From Actinostola sp. cb2023 (Eukaryota; Cnidaria; Anthozoa; Actiniaria; Actinostolidae): a stretch of 64,000 nt of DNA. The notes under the pieces are model-generated. The model was not told where the DNA came from. It searched no databases and saw only the letters and a program-made list of their open reading frames with translations. The stretch's first letter is position 1. The number at the start of each line of letters is the position of its first letter. Below, one piece after another: positions 43,759 to 54,262 of this stretch. Where the stretch lies: contig JAUJYZ010000032.1 of NCBI GenBank assembly GCA_033675265.1, forward strand, positions 229,501-293,500, written 5' to 3'. The position numbers and the translations under genes were made by a program.

Positions 43759-44541
43759 CAGTCGATTCAGAAAACGTTGTCGGTGACCGTCCTCGCGACT
43801 ACGCGACTAGACCGAACGGGAGTATGGGTAGAAATCACTGAATCAATAAATTACTCGTTCTGGAAATTTAATTTCTCATCATATTGGCGAGTATGAATGT
43901 ATGTATGCCTTCGTGTTTTACGAAAGGAGAATAAGAGTCGTTATGATCATTTTCGGTCAAGGATCCGTGCGTGAGAACGTTCAGTTGTTGAAATACCATA
44001 TTTTTAAACGCTGCGATGAAGAACTGTCATTTTGGGGAGACGACAAGAGGTTTTCTATCTCTACTGTGGAATCCAAACCACTCGCCAGCGTAGGTCTTCA
44101 CTCATGTTCACATAAAGCTCGAGGCATGGCTAATCAGATATGCAGCTACCCGCTTCCCGCTTCGGTGATTTCTTATTCAAAGAAATCTGTGCTTTTTTCG
44201 TAGACCAGCTACGGGGATTGGGCACGAGTTTACCGGCCCCCCTATGAAAGGTTTCCCAGTCTTTTTGGCCGTGTTACAAAATGGAGGACAATGTTTACAT
44301 TCTTACTCGATTTGCTGTAAGTTTGGATGCAAAAAATCGTACTTTTAAGCGTTATTTACAGGGCTTTGAAAATATGGTAAGTACAATGCCCAAATATGGA
44401 CATAGGAAAGCTGGCCGAGCAACAGCACACTTTAATGGGGGATTTCTTGATATGTTACAGTAGTATTTCTACCCATACTCCCGTTCGGTCTAGTCGCATA
44501 GTCGTGAGGCCGGTCACCGACAACGTTTTCTGAATCGACTG
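43759..44541. mobile_element. Tc1/mariner-like element with 75-bp inverted repeats
   Basis: Termini CAGTCGATTCAGAAAACGTT and the inverse, extended to about 75 bp (through CGCGACTAGACCGAACGGGA), are flanked by TA on both sides (43757-43758 and 44542-44543). The 783-bp body has short open frames (43901-44203 and 44281-44463) without a recognised transposase motif. A related, damaged element lies at 43410-43740. It sits in the intron between the two GPS exons. Confidence 0.8.
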
Positions 44542-44638
44542 TATATAGCTTATATAGAGGAGTACAATACCCTACACCGTTGCACATACCCATATATAGC
44601 TTATAGGGAGTACTCCCTATCTTTCGATATTTTTACAG

Positions 44639-44747
44639 TATTTGGTCCAAGAAAGGCTGCAAAGTACGAAAGACAAACTCAACTCACACGATCTGCGGCT
44701 GCAATCACCTGACAGCGTTTGCTGTGGCTATGAAAGAAAAGTATACG
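44639..44747 (+). CDS. Receptor exon: GPS, cleavage site
   Basis: The exon (phase 2 in, 0 out) encodes SIWSKKGCKVRKTNSTHTIC and GCNHLTAFAVAMKEKYT. With the previous exon it gives the full GPS pattern C-x-x-W ... W...GC ... C.CNHLTAFAV. Family knowledge places autoproteolysis between L and T of HL|T; His, Leu and Thr are all present, so self-cleavage is expected. Confidence 0.93.
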
Positions 44748-44977
44748 GTATGAGTTTGTGACTGTCACGCAATAATATTTGACCTGGTATTAGCCCAGTC
44801 TCTAACTGAACCCTGTCACGCAATATAATAGAATTGGTAGTGTTTTCTTCCATAACCTGTCACGCAATCATTACAATTGGTAGTGTTTTAATTATATTAA
44901 TAGAATTGCGTATTGCGTTACATATAACTCTTACACAAGTGTCACGCAATACAGTTGAGCATTTTTTTTATTTTTAG

Positions 44978-45081
44978 GAAGATTTATCTGGACGAGAGAC
45001 CTTGGTAACGTTAGCGATTGTGTTCGGATCGATTTCTCTGATTTTACTTGTGGCCTCAGCTGTCTGCGTGTTTGTAGTCGG
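44978..45081 (+). CDS. Receptor exon: TM1
   Basis: The exon (phase 0 in, 2 out) encodes EDLSGRETLVTLAIVFGSIS and LILLVASAVCVFVVG, the linker and first transmembrane helix. Acceptor ATTTTTAG, donor GG|GTAAGT. Confidence 0.9.
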
Positions 45082-45821
45082 GTAAGTCAACGAACGCGGG
45101 ACTGATATCCGGTTGAACCTCTCGGACAACCTCACCTAATCGACCACTTCCTTAATTCCCATTTCGTTGATAATTGTACTTTGCTGGTGTCCAGCAGAAT
45201 TCCGTCTGATGGCAAAACTATACCCCCTCTAGCTAACCCCCTCCCACTGGTCTCCAAGGATGATATTAAAAAAAATAAAAATGGTGATGCATGATGATAA
45301 TGATCGAAATATTTAATCTGTAAAGGTTGCCCATCAGTACAGTAATAATAAAAATAATAAATATTATTATACGACTGTGACGTAAATTTACCATAAAAGG
45401 GCACAAAATCCTCCAAATATCCGAGCGTATTACCCACTGTAGATTGTCGTATTACCCGGCTTGTAACCAGGTAAAACCGGTTTTGAACACAGCATATTTT
45501 GTACCAGTTTTGGTTTTCATTGCAAAAAGAAAACAACACTATACAATGACAGAAAAGTATTTCTAAAGGGAATAGGGAAACAAACAACTACTTTTTAATG
45601 ATATCTGTATAGAAAATATGAAAAAATCCAATCTTTTTGGTGAAAAAAGCCAAAGAAAAATCTCTCGAGCGTGCGCTCGATGGCGTATCGATTGTGTGAT
45701 AGCGCGTGCATTTCACAAACAAATCACAAAAACAGCTATTGTACGTTAACAAATAAGCAAAGAAAGAAAAAAGGATGTTTTTGGGGGGTTTATTTTGTTG
45801 TCGTATATTAAACAATTTAAT

Positions 45822-45947
45822 ACAGTTAGAGTTGTGTAATACGGCTGGACATTTTTACTCGTCTATTTGTATTTTGCCTCGCCTACGGCTCGTCAAAATA
45901 CGGCAAGACTCGTAAAAATATCCAGCCGTATTACACAACTCTAACTG
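45822..45947. mobile_element. Foldback MITE with TA target and CAGT termini
   Basis: CAGTTAGAGTTGTGTAATAC and its inverse form the ends, with TA at 45820-45821 and 45948-45949. The internal TACGGCTGGACATTTTTACTCG is shared with the palindrome at 58408-58545. Confidence 0.85.
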
Positions 45948-46071
45948 TAATAACCTATATGTAATAATAATTATTAAAATTTAAATAAGAAAGAATAAAA
46001 ATAAATTATAAATGATTATTATTATTATTATTATTTATTATTAGTCTAAAATATATTCAATACTCTTCCAG

Positions 46072-46174
46072 GTATCACTTTGCCGACAACATGCGAATCG
46101 CCCTCAACCTTGACTTGGCTTTAATCCTGTGTCAATTGTTCTTCTTCATCGGACTTTCGGACAGCGCATCCAAG
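46072..46174 (+). CDS. Receptor exon: TM2
   Basis: The exon (phase 2 in, 0 out) encodes YHFADNMRIALNLDLALILC and QLFFFIGLSDSASK. N-x-x-L-A-L-I-L-x-Q-L-F-F-x-I-G is characteristic of TM2 in adhesion GPCRs. Confidence 0.92.
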
Positions 46175-46718
46175 GTACTATCCCACTGGGCAAGTGGGGG
46201 ACGGGTATACGAGATTTTAGTAATACCACTCAAGTAGCCGCCATCTTGAACACAGGCACACAGGGCGTACAAAAAGGACCTTGATTTTCAGACCAGTGTA
46301 GAACAAACTGATGCGTTCCGTTTGAAATTTCAACTTCAGTATCTCCTAGTATTTGCTAAACCCATCGTAAAATACATTGCATGTCTCGAATCTTGTGCTG
46401 TTGCAGGCTTTTGCAGGCGCCATCAGGTGCTGATTTGCGTTTCACTAGCGATACAAGTATAAGCGCAAGCACAACAAAGCGTTATTTCGCTATGAACCCG
46501 GAGTATTTTCTTTCTATTTCTGGTGCACTTGCTCACGCTGCGTTGTCACGTGATAAAAACCTCTATGCTTGCGCTTTTGCAAGACTTGCCACATGTCCCT
46601 ACTGTATTTGTTTCCTTTCCCATTAATGTATTTCGCGTACGTCACGCGCGATATAGAGCGCAGTCTTTATATCCGTGAAACAAAATCAAAGAAGTATTGT
46701 TTAATTTCTCTTTGACAG

Positions 46719-46890
46719 TATTTCGCAACACCAGCTACGTGTCAAGTCATCGCTCCGTTCGTGCACATGTTCGAGCTTGCAGCCTTGTCGTTCTTGTTGA
46801 TGGAGGGTCTTCACTATGTTGGCATATTCAAGTCAGTTTTCAGCAAGAAAAATACTCGAACGCTTTATATCTACGTCTCTCTGGGGTGGG
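46719..46890 (+). CDS. Receptor exon: TM3 and start of TM4
   Basis: The exon (phase 0 in, 1 out) encodes YFATPATCQVIAPFVHMFEL, AALSFLLMEGLHYVGIFKSV and KNTRTLYIYVSLGWG. The Cys at the start of TM3 pairs with the ECL2 Cys in this family, and F-L-L-M-E-G-L-H matches the TM3 F.WM..EG signature. It ends in GWG of the GWG.P motif. Confidence 0.93.
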
Positions 46891-47085
46891 GTGAGTATTG
46901 GTCTTGTTTTACATGTGAGTCTCTCTGGGGTGGGATGAGTATTGGTCATGTTTTACATCTCAGTCTCTCTGGGGTGGGGTGAGTATTGGTCTTGTTTTAC
47001 ATCTACGCCTCTCTGGAGTGGGGTGAGTAATAATTGGTCTTGTTTTATGATCTACGTCTCTCTGGGGTGGGGTGAGTATTAATTG
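46870..47085. repeat. 45-bp minisatellite carrying exon end and 5' splice site
   Basis: Five copies of TCTCTCTGGGGTGGGGTGAG, then TATTGGTCTTGTTTTACAT. The first copy is the last coding sequence of the TM3 exon plus its donor (TGGG|GTGAGT), so the donor is repeated in the intron. Confidence 0.95.
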
Positions 47086-47226
47086 GTCTTGTTTGAGCGT
47101 TAATATTGCAATACATCTACTCCTGTCAGGGGTGGGGTGAATACGAGAGGTCAGAATCCCAGAAATTGTCAGATAGACAATTACTCGGGGGACTGTTTTT
47201 TTCTTATTTTGTTCCTCTGATTACAG

Positions 47227-47302
47227 GAATTCCTGTTGCATTTGGCGCTGCCGTTGCAGGGTACGCCTATCAGCACCATGGTTCACCCATTAGGAACGAG
47301 TT
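47227..47302 (+). CDS. Receptor exon: TM4
   Basis: The exon (phase 1 in, 2 out) encodes GIPVAFGAAVAGYAYQHHGS and PIRNEL. It completes GWG-I-P and the rest of TM4 and the start of ECL2. Acceptor GATTACAG, donor TT|GTAAGT. Confidence 0.92.
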
Positions 47303-47375
47303 GTAAGTGTCGTATCATGAATACAGTTTTCGCCAGAGTTCGTCAGATCTTTTCATGCTGCTCTTGTCATTTCAG

Positions 47376-47442
47376 CTGTTGGATGTCTGTGTATGGAGCA
47401 GATGTCTGGTACTTTGGTGCTCCTGTGCTTATATTGGCAATA
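47376..47442 (+). CDS. Receptor exon: ECL2 and TM5 start
   Basis: The exon (phase 2 in, 0 out) encodes FCWMSVYGADVWYFGAPVLI and LAI. C-W in ECL2 is nearly invariant in class B receptors, and the A-P-V-L-I segment is TM5. Confidence 0.92.
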
Positions 47443-47554
47443 GTAAGTTTTGTCAGCCTGGTTTTCACTTCGATGGAAGCATAAGCATAAGAACATATTG
47501 AAAACTATTGATCCAAGTACAGTGTACAGCTGTAGTATACCCCCATATAGATCT

Positions 47555-47795
47555 CCCTGCTAGTGACGTCATGGGTCAAAGTCTCCCTGCTAGTGACGTC
47601 ATGGGTCAAAGTCTCCCTGCTAGTGACGTCATGGGTCAAAGTTTCCCTGATAGTGACGTCATGGGTCAAAGTTTCCCTGATGGTGACGTCATGGGTCAAA
47701 GTCTCCCTGATGGTGACGTCATGGGTCAAAGTTTCCCTGATGGTGACGTCATGGGTCAAAGTCTCCCTGATGGTGACGTCATGGGTCAAAGTCCA
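47555..47795. repeat. 30-bp CRE-containing repeat (8 copies)
   Basis: Eight copies of CTCCCTGCTAGTGACGTCAT followed by GGGTCAAAGT, with GATAG and GATGG variants. It is the inverse complement of the unit at 41408-41515. Each copy contains GTGACGTCAT. Confidence 0.97.
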
Positions 47796-47977
47796 AATGA
47801 CCACCCCTCCCCAAAAGGTGCTATAGGAGGGTGTATATACTACTTAGTATATGCTAACTTTCACAGCGAGCTAGGATTGATGCCTATGTCGCTATAGTAA
47901 AACCAGGCTTCTAGTTCTTGCTTCTTTAGTACAAACCAAGATCAATCCATCTCAGTTTTTCTTATCTTTTCAAACAG

Positions 47978-48063
47978 CTCAACTTGGTTGTACGTGCTGT
48001 TGTTCTGAAGGACGTGATGGCATGGAAAGGAAATCCTGATGACGTAAACATCGCAAGAACAAA
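47978..48063 (+). CDS. Receptor exon: TM5 end and ICL3
   Basis: The exon (phase 0 in, 2 out) encodes LNLVVRAVVLKDVMAWKGNP and DDVNIARTK. N-L-V-V-x-x-x-V is the end of TM5; the charged part is intracellular loop 3. Confidence 0.9.
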
Positions 48064-48162
48064 GTAAGTCTTTTCTATTGCCCGCCGAGTGAACGCACAC
48101 AGAGCGTCTTAATTCTTGCAATATAATTAAGGTTCACTACGATATGTTTGTACACTTTTAAG

Positions 48163-48292
48163 GATGAGACTCATCACTGCCATCATCCTTCTGCCTGTCA
48201 TTATCCTGACATGGCTACTTGGTGTCCTAGCAACCAACTATTCTGAGGACAAGGTGTATCACTACTTCTTCGTGATCTTCCACGCTTTGCAG
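48163..48292 (+). CDS. Receptor exon: TM6, ECL3 and TM7 start
   Basis: The exon (phase 2 in, 0 out) encodes MRLITAIILLPVIILTWLLG, VLATNYSEDKVYHYFFVIFH and ALQ. L-P-x-x-x-L-T-W-L-L-G is the TM6 signature of adhesion GPCRs and F-V-I-F-H-A-L-Q|G begins TM7. Confidence 0.93.
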
Positions 48293-48334
48293 GTAAATTA
48301 TTATCGGTATTTTATTGCTTTGGGCGACTTGTTA

Positions 48335-49210
48335 GTTTAACCCTCCCAACTAGATAGAACCATTAGGGAGGAGAGGGGTGGTATGTCTGGTTCTATCGGG
48401 GAGGGGTTAACCCCCTAGACTCTTCCACAGTCCCCACTCGGCCGTTGCACTCTCTCGCATAGGGACTGTAATGGTACAATGGTAGCGTTAATCTGATTGG
48501 CTGGTAGATCTGATCTACTTATCAAGGTTCTTATTGGTTGATTAGGACGACCGTTGGTTTCGGTACCGCCAAGACGTCACGTACGGATTTATACACGGCG
48601 ACTGACGGCGATTTGGGTAGAATTATGTTGGATTATCGCGAATTTCTCGCTTGCATCGAGACAAATTAGGTATGGATGGAGAGCAAATTTATCGATCTAG
48701 CCGTCTTTGGGGGTGATAGGTCTTCGGATGAATTTTCTACGGAGATAAAAGCATTTGAGTGAGCGACACTCGCCATGGAGCTTATTTTAATTTCCTGCCT
48801 TGTCATTTTTCTTACGGGGACGGGTCAGATGGCTAAAAATTCCACTAAATGACTCGTAAAAAGACCACAAAATAAGTGTAAATAAAGGTGACTTTATTTA
48901 TGTATATATTTGTTATATTTTAGTTACTTATTTTATCAGTTGTTGGTTCGTGTTGATGTCTCATACCGTAATAAATGCATGTCTGTTTTGGGCTGCCTGT
49001 GGAAACCTCAACCGTGTTGATCGTCGTTGGGATCCCTGTTTTTCGTTTCGCAAGGCATCATGGGTCCAAGATTCTTGGACCCAGAATCCCTTTCGGCATT
49101 GTACCATTACAGTCCCTATGCGAGAGAGTGCAACGGCCGAGTGGGGACTGTGGAAGAGTCTATTAACCCCCCAGTTAGAAGTTGTTAGTAGTTTAACCCT
49201 CCCAGATAGA

Positions 49211-49249
<39 letters not shown>

Positions 49250-49470
49250 GGTATGTCTGGTTCTATCGGGGAGGGGTTAACCCCCCCAGTTAGAAGTTTA
49301 GTAGTTTAACCCTCCCAGATAGAACCGTCAGGGAGGAGAGGGGTGGTATGTCTGGTTCTATCGGGGAGGGGTTAACCCCCCCCCCCCCCCCCCCCCCAGT
49401 TAGAAGTTGTTAGTAGTTGAACAACCATTAGGGGGAGAGGGGTGGTACATACGTCACCCGGAGGGGTTAA
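48335..49470. repeat. TTAACCCTCCC repeat cluster with long G/C runs
   Basis: Units of AGTTTAACCCTCCCAGATAG, GGGAGGAGAGGGGTGGTATG and TCTGGTTCTATCGGGGAGG occur at 48335-48415, 49190-49275, 49300-49375 and 49400-49470. They contain a 36-base G run (49213-49248) and a 22-base C run (49376-49397). A transposon splits the first unit. Confidence 0.9.
48416..49162. mobile_element. Mutator-like non-autonomous element
   Basis: Terminal inverted repeats of about 65 bp begin TAGACTCTTCCACAGTCCCC and continue through GCACTCTCTCGCATAGGGAC. TTAACCCCC is present on both sides (48407-48415 and 49163-49171), a 9-bp target duplication as made by Mutator-like transposases. The 747-bp body has no recognised transposase. 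Confidence 0.75.
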
Positions 49471-49506
49471 GCTATTCTTGTTCAATTGTCACCTTCTCTC
49501 ATTCAG

Positions 49507-49548
49507 GGAATTCTTGTTTTCATTTTCTACTGCGCAAGAAACACCGAG
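49507..49548 (+). CDS. Receptor exon: TM7 end
   Basis: A 42-bp phase-0 exon encodes GILVFIFYCARNTE, matching the QG.f.F.fyc..n.ev end of TM7. Acceptor CTCATTCAG, donor GAG|GTAAAC. Confidence 0.9.
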
Positions 49549-49629
49549 GTAAACTTTAGAACTGTTTGACTTTGTCCTGGTCGTGTTTATCATTTTAGAA
49601 GAATTTTGTACCTTGTGATTTCTTAATAG

Positions 49630-49677
49630 ATGTGGGACTACTATAAGAACAAAAAAGTGATGCAAAAGGAAGAAAAG
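49630..49677 (+). CDS. Receptor exon: juxtamembrane tail
   Basis: A 48-bp phase-0 exon encodes MWDYYKNKKVMQKEEK, a basic amphipathic helix-8-like segment. Acceptor TTCTTAATAG, donor AAG|GTAACT. Confidence 0.8.
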
Positions 49678-49833
49678 GTAACTGGAAACGACGATTCTTT
49701 GCTCGTTATTACAGTAGTAGATTGGCACAAAGTAATTATTACAGTTAAATGCCTTTCCTGGAACAGCGGAATGGCTTTCCATTTACTGTCGACTGGCTTT
49801 CTACTAACTGTTGAATGGTTTGCATTAACTCAC

Positions 49834-50040
49834 TGTTGAATGGTTTCCAGCCACTGTTGAATGGTTTCCAGCCACTGTTGAATGGTTTCCAGCCACTGTT
49901 GAATGGTTTCCAGCCACTGTTGAATGGTTTCCAGCCACTGTTGAATGGCTTTCCAGCCACTGTTGAAATGGTTTCCAGCCATTGTTGAATGGTTTCCACC
50001 AACTGTCGAATGGCTTTCAGCAGCTGCTGAATGGTTTTCC
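49834..50040. repeat. 21-bp minisatellite
   Basis: About nine copies of CCACTGTTGAATGGTTTCCA plus G, ending in divergent CAGCTGCTGAATGG. Confidence 0.95.
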
Positions 50041-50130
50041 GGCAACATTGATACGATTAGTACTCTCTAGTTATTAGATCTAAACAGTTCAATTTATATA
50101 GAAAACTAATGCAACATTTTTCTTTACCAG

Positions 50131-50163
50131 ACCGCAGTATACCACTTCCAGTATGTGCCATAA
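50131..50163 (+). CDS. Receptor exon: C-terminus and stop
   Basis: After CTTTACCAG the frame continues for 10 codons (TAVYHFQYVP) to TAA at 50161-50163. The intracellular tail is thus only about 26 residues. A longer alternative with further exons cannot be excluded, and no clear AATAAA lies close by. Confidence 0.6.
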   Translation, partial: TAVYHFQYVP

Positions 50164-50590
50164 ACAAAGCACAAAAAACTTGCACCGATGTACGCTTGGC
50201 ACCGACGGACCGCGCGCTGAACGCCAACTCGTATACACGTGGAACCGCACCCTTGTAGAGATAGCTGCGCGATATGCACTATATAGGAATCAGAACAATG
50301 AAAAGTGAATCTTTCCCATGCTACAGGCAGAGCACAATGTGGTCAACATGCCATAACGTTGCCAACACCCCGCGAATCGACGTTTTAACTACACCCCATA
50401 ACACTGAGAGTAACAGACTTTTAGTAGTCATCGAAAAACATTGATATCACAGCATAAAAACTGAGAATTTAGTTTGTATTCTAGTCACAACTACACTACT
50501 GCACTAACCGACACCTCGGCTTCATTAACGACATTTTATGATGCGGAATTCCTGTGTCGATGAGATGTCCTTTATAACTCGTGAATTATG

Positions 50591-50850
50591 TAATCCACGA
50601 GTTATAGGGATGACATTGGGACAATTTTGGGATCACTCACTCATTCGGCTCATTTCATTACGTTGCCGCTGGAGCATATCGCAGGCTCACAACTTTGGAG
50701 AGGTGGTGGTAATCCACGAGTTGGCCAAAGGGTGCCACTCACTAGCTCACTCACTCGGCTGTAAACTTTCATTACGTAGCCGCTGGAGTATATCGCAGGC
50801 TCACAACTTTGGAGAGGTGGTGGCAATCCACGAGTTGGCCAAAGGGGCCT
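50591..50850. repeat. Distant copies of the 123-bp F5/8C-intron repeat
   Basis: Two units contain ACGAGTTATAGGGATGACAT, GGGATCACTCACTCATTCGG, TATCGCAGGCTCACAACTTT and GTAATCCACGAGTTGGCCAA, matching the array at 17423-18200 some 33 kb away. Confidence 0.9.
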
Positions 50851-51424
50851 TTGATTTTACAAATTTGTTCCCACTGTCCCATTCAGATATCACTGAATCC
50901 CTAACAGAATTCAATTGTCTATCAAATAGGCGCCTACTATATGGCCTTCATTCTGGGATCCCTGGGTTTATTTAGGCCGAGGGGGACTTGGTGAAATGTA
51001 ACACTCCCTCCCGGTCAATACACACACAGGAAACCCATAGACGAGAGAACTTCATATTATATAATATACACACAATTAGAGACCATTAGAGTGATGGCAC
51101 TTAACCAGTGAAACAAAATCTAATAGTTAGTGACTAATAGTCAAATCAACACAAAAGAAAACAATGGAATTAGTGTCTAGTAATATCTATTTGGCTAATA
51201 GAGTGATTCCAATAAACCTGGGCACTACTAATTAGCTGTTAGTGTATATTAGATGCAAAGTAACAAAAGAAAACAAAAGAGTGAGTGTCTAATAGTGTGT
51301 ATTGGTGTAGTTAGTAATGCCCAGGTTTATTGGAACCACTCTATGTTTCATGGGTTAAGTTCCATCACTCTATAATGATATAATGATACACAATATTCAA
51401 CGGTGTTCCAATGAATGAAACTAA

Positions 51425-51644
51425 GGGTGCGTTCGATTGACCTTATTCCAGAATAGGAATAGACGAAATAACATCCCTAAATCGCTGTCGTGCAGCTACT
51501 GTCCACTCTAAAATAAAACGATTCCTTGTTATATCATAATAAAGTTACAAGGAACGTTTGGAATTTTAAATGTGCTGAAATAAAAGCATCCAAGTGTTTA
51601 TTCCGTGTATTCCTATTCTGGAATAGGGTCAATCGAACGCACCC
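51425..51644. mobile_element. Harbinger-like MITE
   Basis: Terminal repeats GGGTGCGTTCGATTGACC and inverse bound a 220-bp element, with TTCCAGAATAGGAATA arms inside. TAA flanks both ends (51422-51424 and 51645-51647), a 3-bp TWA-type target duplication typical of PIF/Harbinger elements. Confidence 0.8.
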
Positions 51645-51879
51645 TAAGTTACTAAGGCGGAACACGTTTTTATAAAGGTTTATCACGTTAATAAACACCC
51701 ATAAACACTGATAAACCGCGTCGACTGATCTTTTATACTTTAGAAGAACCAGAGAAAAGAGAAAGGAAAAGAAGAATAAGAAATAAAAAAGTGAAAGTCG
51801 ACTGGACAAAGGGGAAGTGAAATAGGCCTAGAGATAAATGAAAGTGAGAAAAGGAGTAGTGAAGAAAGGGAAAACAAAG

Positions 51880-52082
51880 AAAGAAACTGAAAGAAAAAAT
51901 GACAAAGAGAAAGGAAAAAAAACACAAAGAAAATGGGAAAAAGAAAGAAACTGAAAGAAAAAAAGACAGAGAAAGGAAAAAAACACACAAAGAAAATGGG
52001 AAAAAGCAAGAAACTGAAAGAAAAAAAGACAGAGAAAGGAAAAAAACAACACAAAGAAAATGGGAAAAAGCAAAGGGAGAAA
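51880..52082. repeat. Purine-rich 60-bp repeat
   Basis: Three copies of ACACAAAGAAAATGGGAAAA, AGAAAGAAACTGAAAG and AGACAGAGAAAGG, almost all purine. Confidence 0.9.
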
Positions 52083-52359
52083 AATTCTTCTTCTTAAATT
52101 TCTCAAATAGATCTAGAGCTGTTGCTGTTTGATCAATGTTCTTTTGGTATTCTGCATCATAAACATTGACAAAAAAAGTTCATTACGCAGCTTTTTTATT
52201 GAAATTTAAGCATCTGTTACTTTAATCAACGTAATAGCACACAATACAATTATATTAAGCTATTGTGACATTGAACTATGTATAATTCAAGCAAGTCCTT
52301 TAAAAATATGTGATGTACATGTAGTTCAGATGAGCAGAGTAATTCAATAATAGAATTGA

Positions 52360-52505
52360 CTTACCAAATATGGAATTTTACCAAATATGGAATTTTACCA
52401 AATATGGAATTTTACCAAATATGGAATTTTACCAAATATGGAATTTTGTTGCCAAATATGGAAATTTATTACCAAATATGGAATTTTGTTGCCAAATATG
52501 GAATT
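52360..52505. repeat. 17-bp ACCAAATATGGAATTTT repeat
   Basis: Eight copies, the last ones with GTTG or ATT insertions. Confidence 0.95.
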
Positions 52506-52934
52506 TTCCAGTGTCTGACTATGAATAGCACTTTCTTTCAAGGAATATCACGATACTTTTTCCATAGATTATGAAGCTATACTTTGAGTGACCTAAACTC
52601 TATGTTACATGTACGTAATTACATCCCAGAGGGATGTAGGATAAGTTTGATTACCATATTGGTGAGCCCATGTTTAATCTACAGGACTCTCCTAATTTAA
52701 ACTAGAGCAGAGGAACCGCAGAACAATTTTCATATTGGGGAGGTGAGGGGAGGATGGTTCCTTCGAAAAACCTCGAAATGGCTGAAATTTTAATAGAAAA
52801 TGTATGAAAAACCAGCCATTATTGAGGACAATTAAAAGTCCCCCGAGCCCACCTTCTCCACAGTCCCTGGAGCTTAAACTTAAGATAGGGTTTGCTAACT
52901 AAAACTTCATTTCTGATCAAGTAAACAATAAATT

Positions 52935-53045
52935 AGTCTCCCTCGCAGCCTCAGTTCGGGTCGTCACGCAATGCTTTCTCCCCTGCTCTCTCCTCTGGGG
53001 AGAGAGTGTTGCGTGACTACACGAACTGCGGCTGCGAGGGAGACT
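52935..53045. mobile_element. Foldback element
   Basis: AGTCTCCCTCGCAGCC and GTCACGCAA pair with TTGCGTGAC and GGCTGCGAGGGAGACT around a GGGGAGAGAG-type loop. Palindrome of 111 bp. Confidence 0.8.
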
Positions 53046-53649
53046 GACAATACATTGGATGGCTGGATATTGGCACCTCGGTTCACAAATCCTAGATTCT
53101 TCGCAGCTATAGAGTATACTTCTATGGTATATGTGAGAGTAAGTATTCGCTATACACAATAATTAATAGCTTTTGAATACAGACACATGTTGCTAGTTTG
53201 CAATCTCAAGGGATGGACAGCAAACCAGCCTATGCCAGCACACATTAACAAAATAATAATAAAACTAACATCAATAAGCAAAAGCGTTGATCAACATCTA
53301 AAGTCTCCTTAAAATATTATTTAAAATTCTTAGATTCTTGTAAGAGAAAATAGATATCAATCAATCATCTAAGTGTGGTGGACCTACATTTAATTAACAA
53401 AATAATCAATTATTACCATTATATGGCCTATGACCATGTACCCCTTCCCGACCACACCCTTGTTGACCTCTACACGAATACAGTACTATACATGCTCAGT
53501 GTAATTCTATCTGTGTAAGTCACGTAAATATATCTAGTCATCCTGACCACACCCAATGCACTCTTTACATGCTAAAGACCACTGTAAGCAAATTTTCACG
53601 AGGCGCATATGTGATCCATCACTAATGGATACTAACACCAAACAAGACA

Positions 53650-54262
53650 GACATAAGGTGCAGACACACGGTACAACATTGCACACAATATTGCTGGTAG
53701 CATGCAGGAATTCAGCATGTGTCAACATCTGTAATTTTGTTGCATGCAATGCTGCAGAAGTAGGACCGCAATGTACTTCAATAAAGGCGCAGACACGATG
53801 CAACATTGCACACAATATTGCTGGTAGCACGCAGGGAATTCAGCGTGTGTCAACATCTGTAACTTTGTTGTATGCGGATCGCAATGTAATTCAAATAAAG
53901 TTGCAGACACTGTGCATTCCAGCAATATTGTTGCAGCATCTCTACCCCTGCAATTGTTGTGCCCAAGGTTATTGAAGTGCATTGCGATTATACTTCTGCA
54001 GCATTGCAGGCATGGGCATGCAATGCAATCATATTGCAAGCAATATTGCACACAACGTTGCACCATGTGTCTGCACCTTGGGTTGGCTTACAACAATTGC
54101 AGGCATGGACACAATGCAATCATACTGCAAGCAATATTGCACACAACGTTGCACCATGTGTCTGCACCTTGGGTTGGCTTACAACAATTGCAGGTATGGA
54201 CACAATGCAATCATACTGCAAGCAATATTGTATGTAACGTTGCACCATGTGTCAGTATGGCA
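53650..54262. repeat. CAGACACA-family repeat cluster
   Basis: Direct copies (GCAACATTGCACACAATATT; GCTGGTAGCACGCAGGGAAT) are followed by inverted copies (CAAGCAATATTGCACACAAC; TGCACCATGTGTCTGCACC) repeated three times. The region can fold back on itself. A fragment of the same family lies at 19008-19085. Confidence 0.85.
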
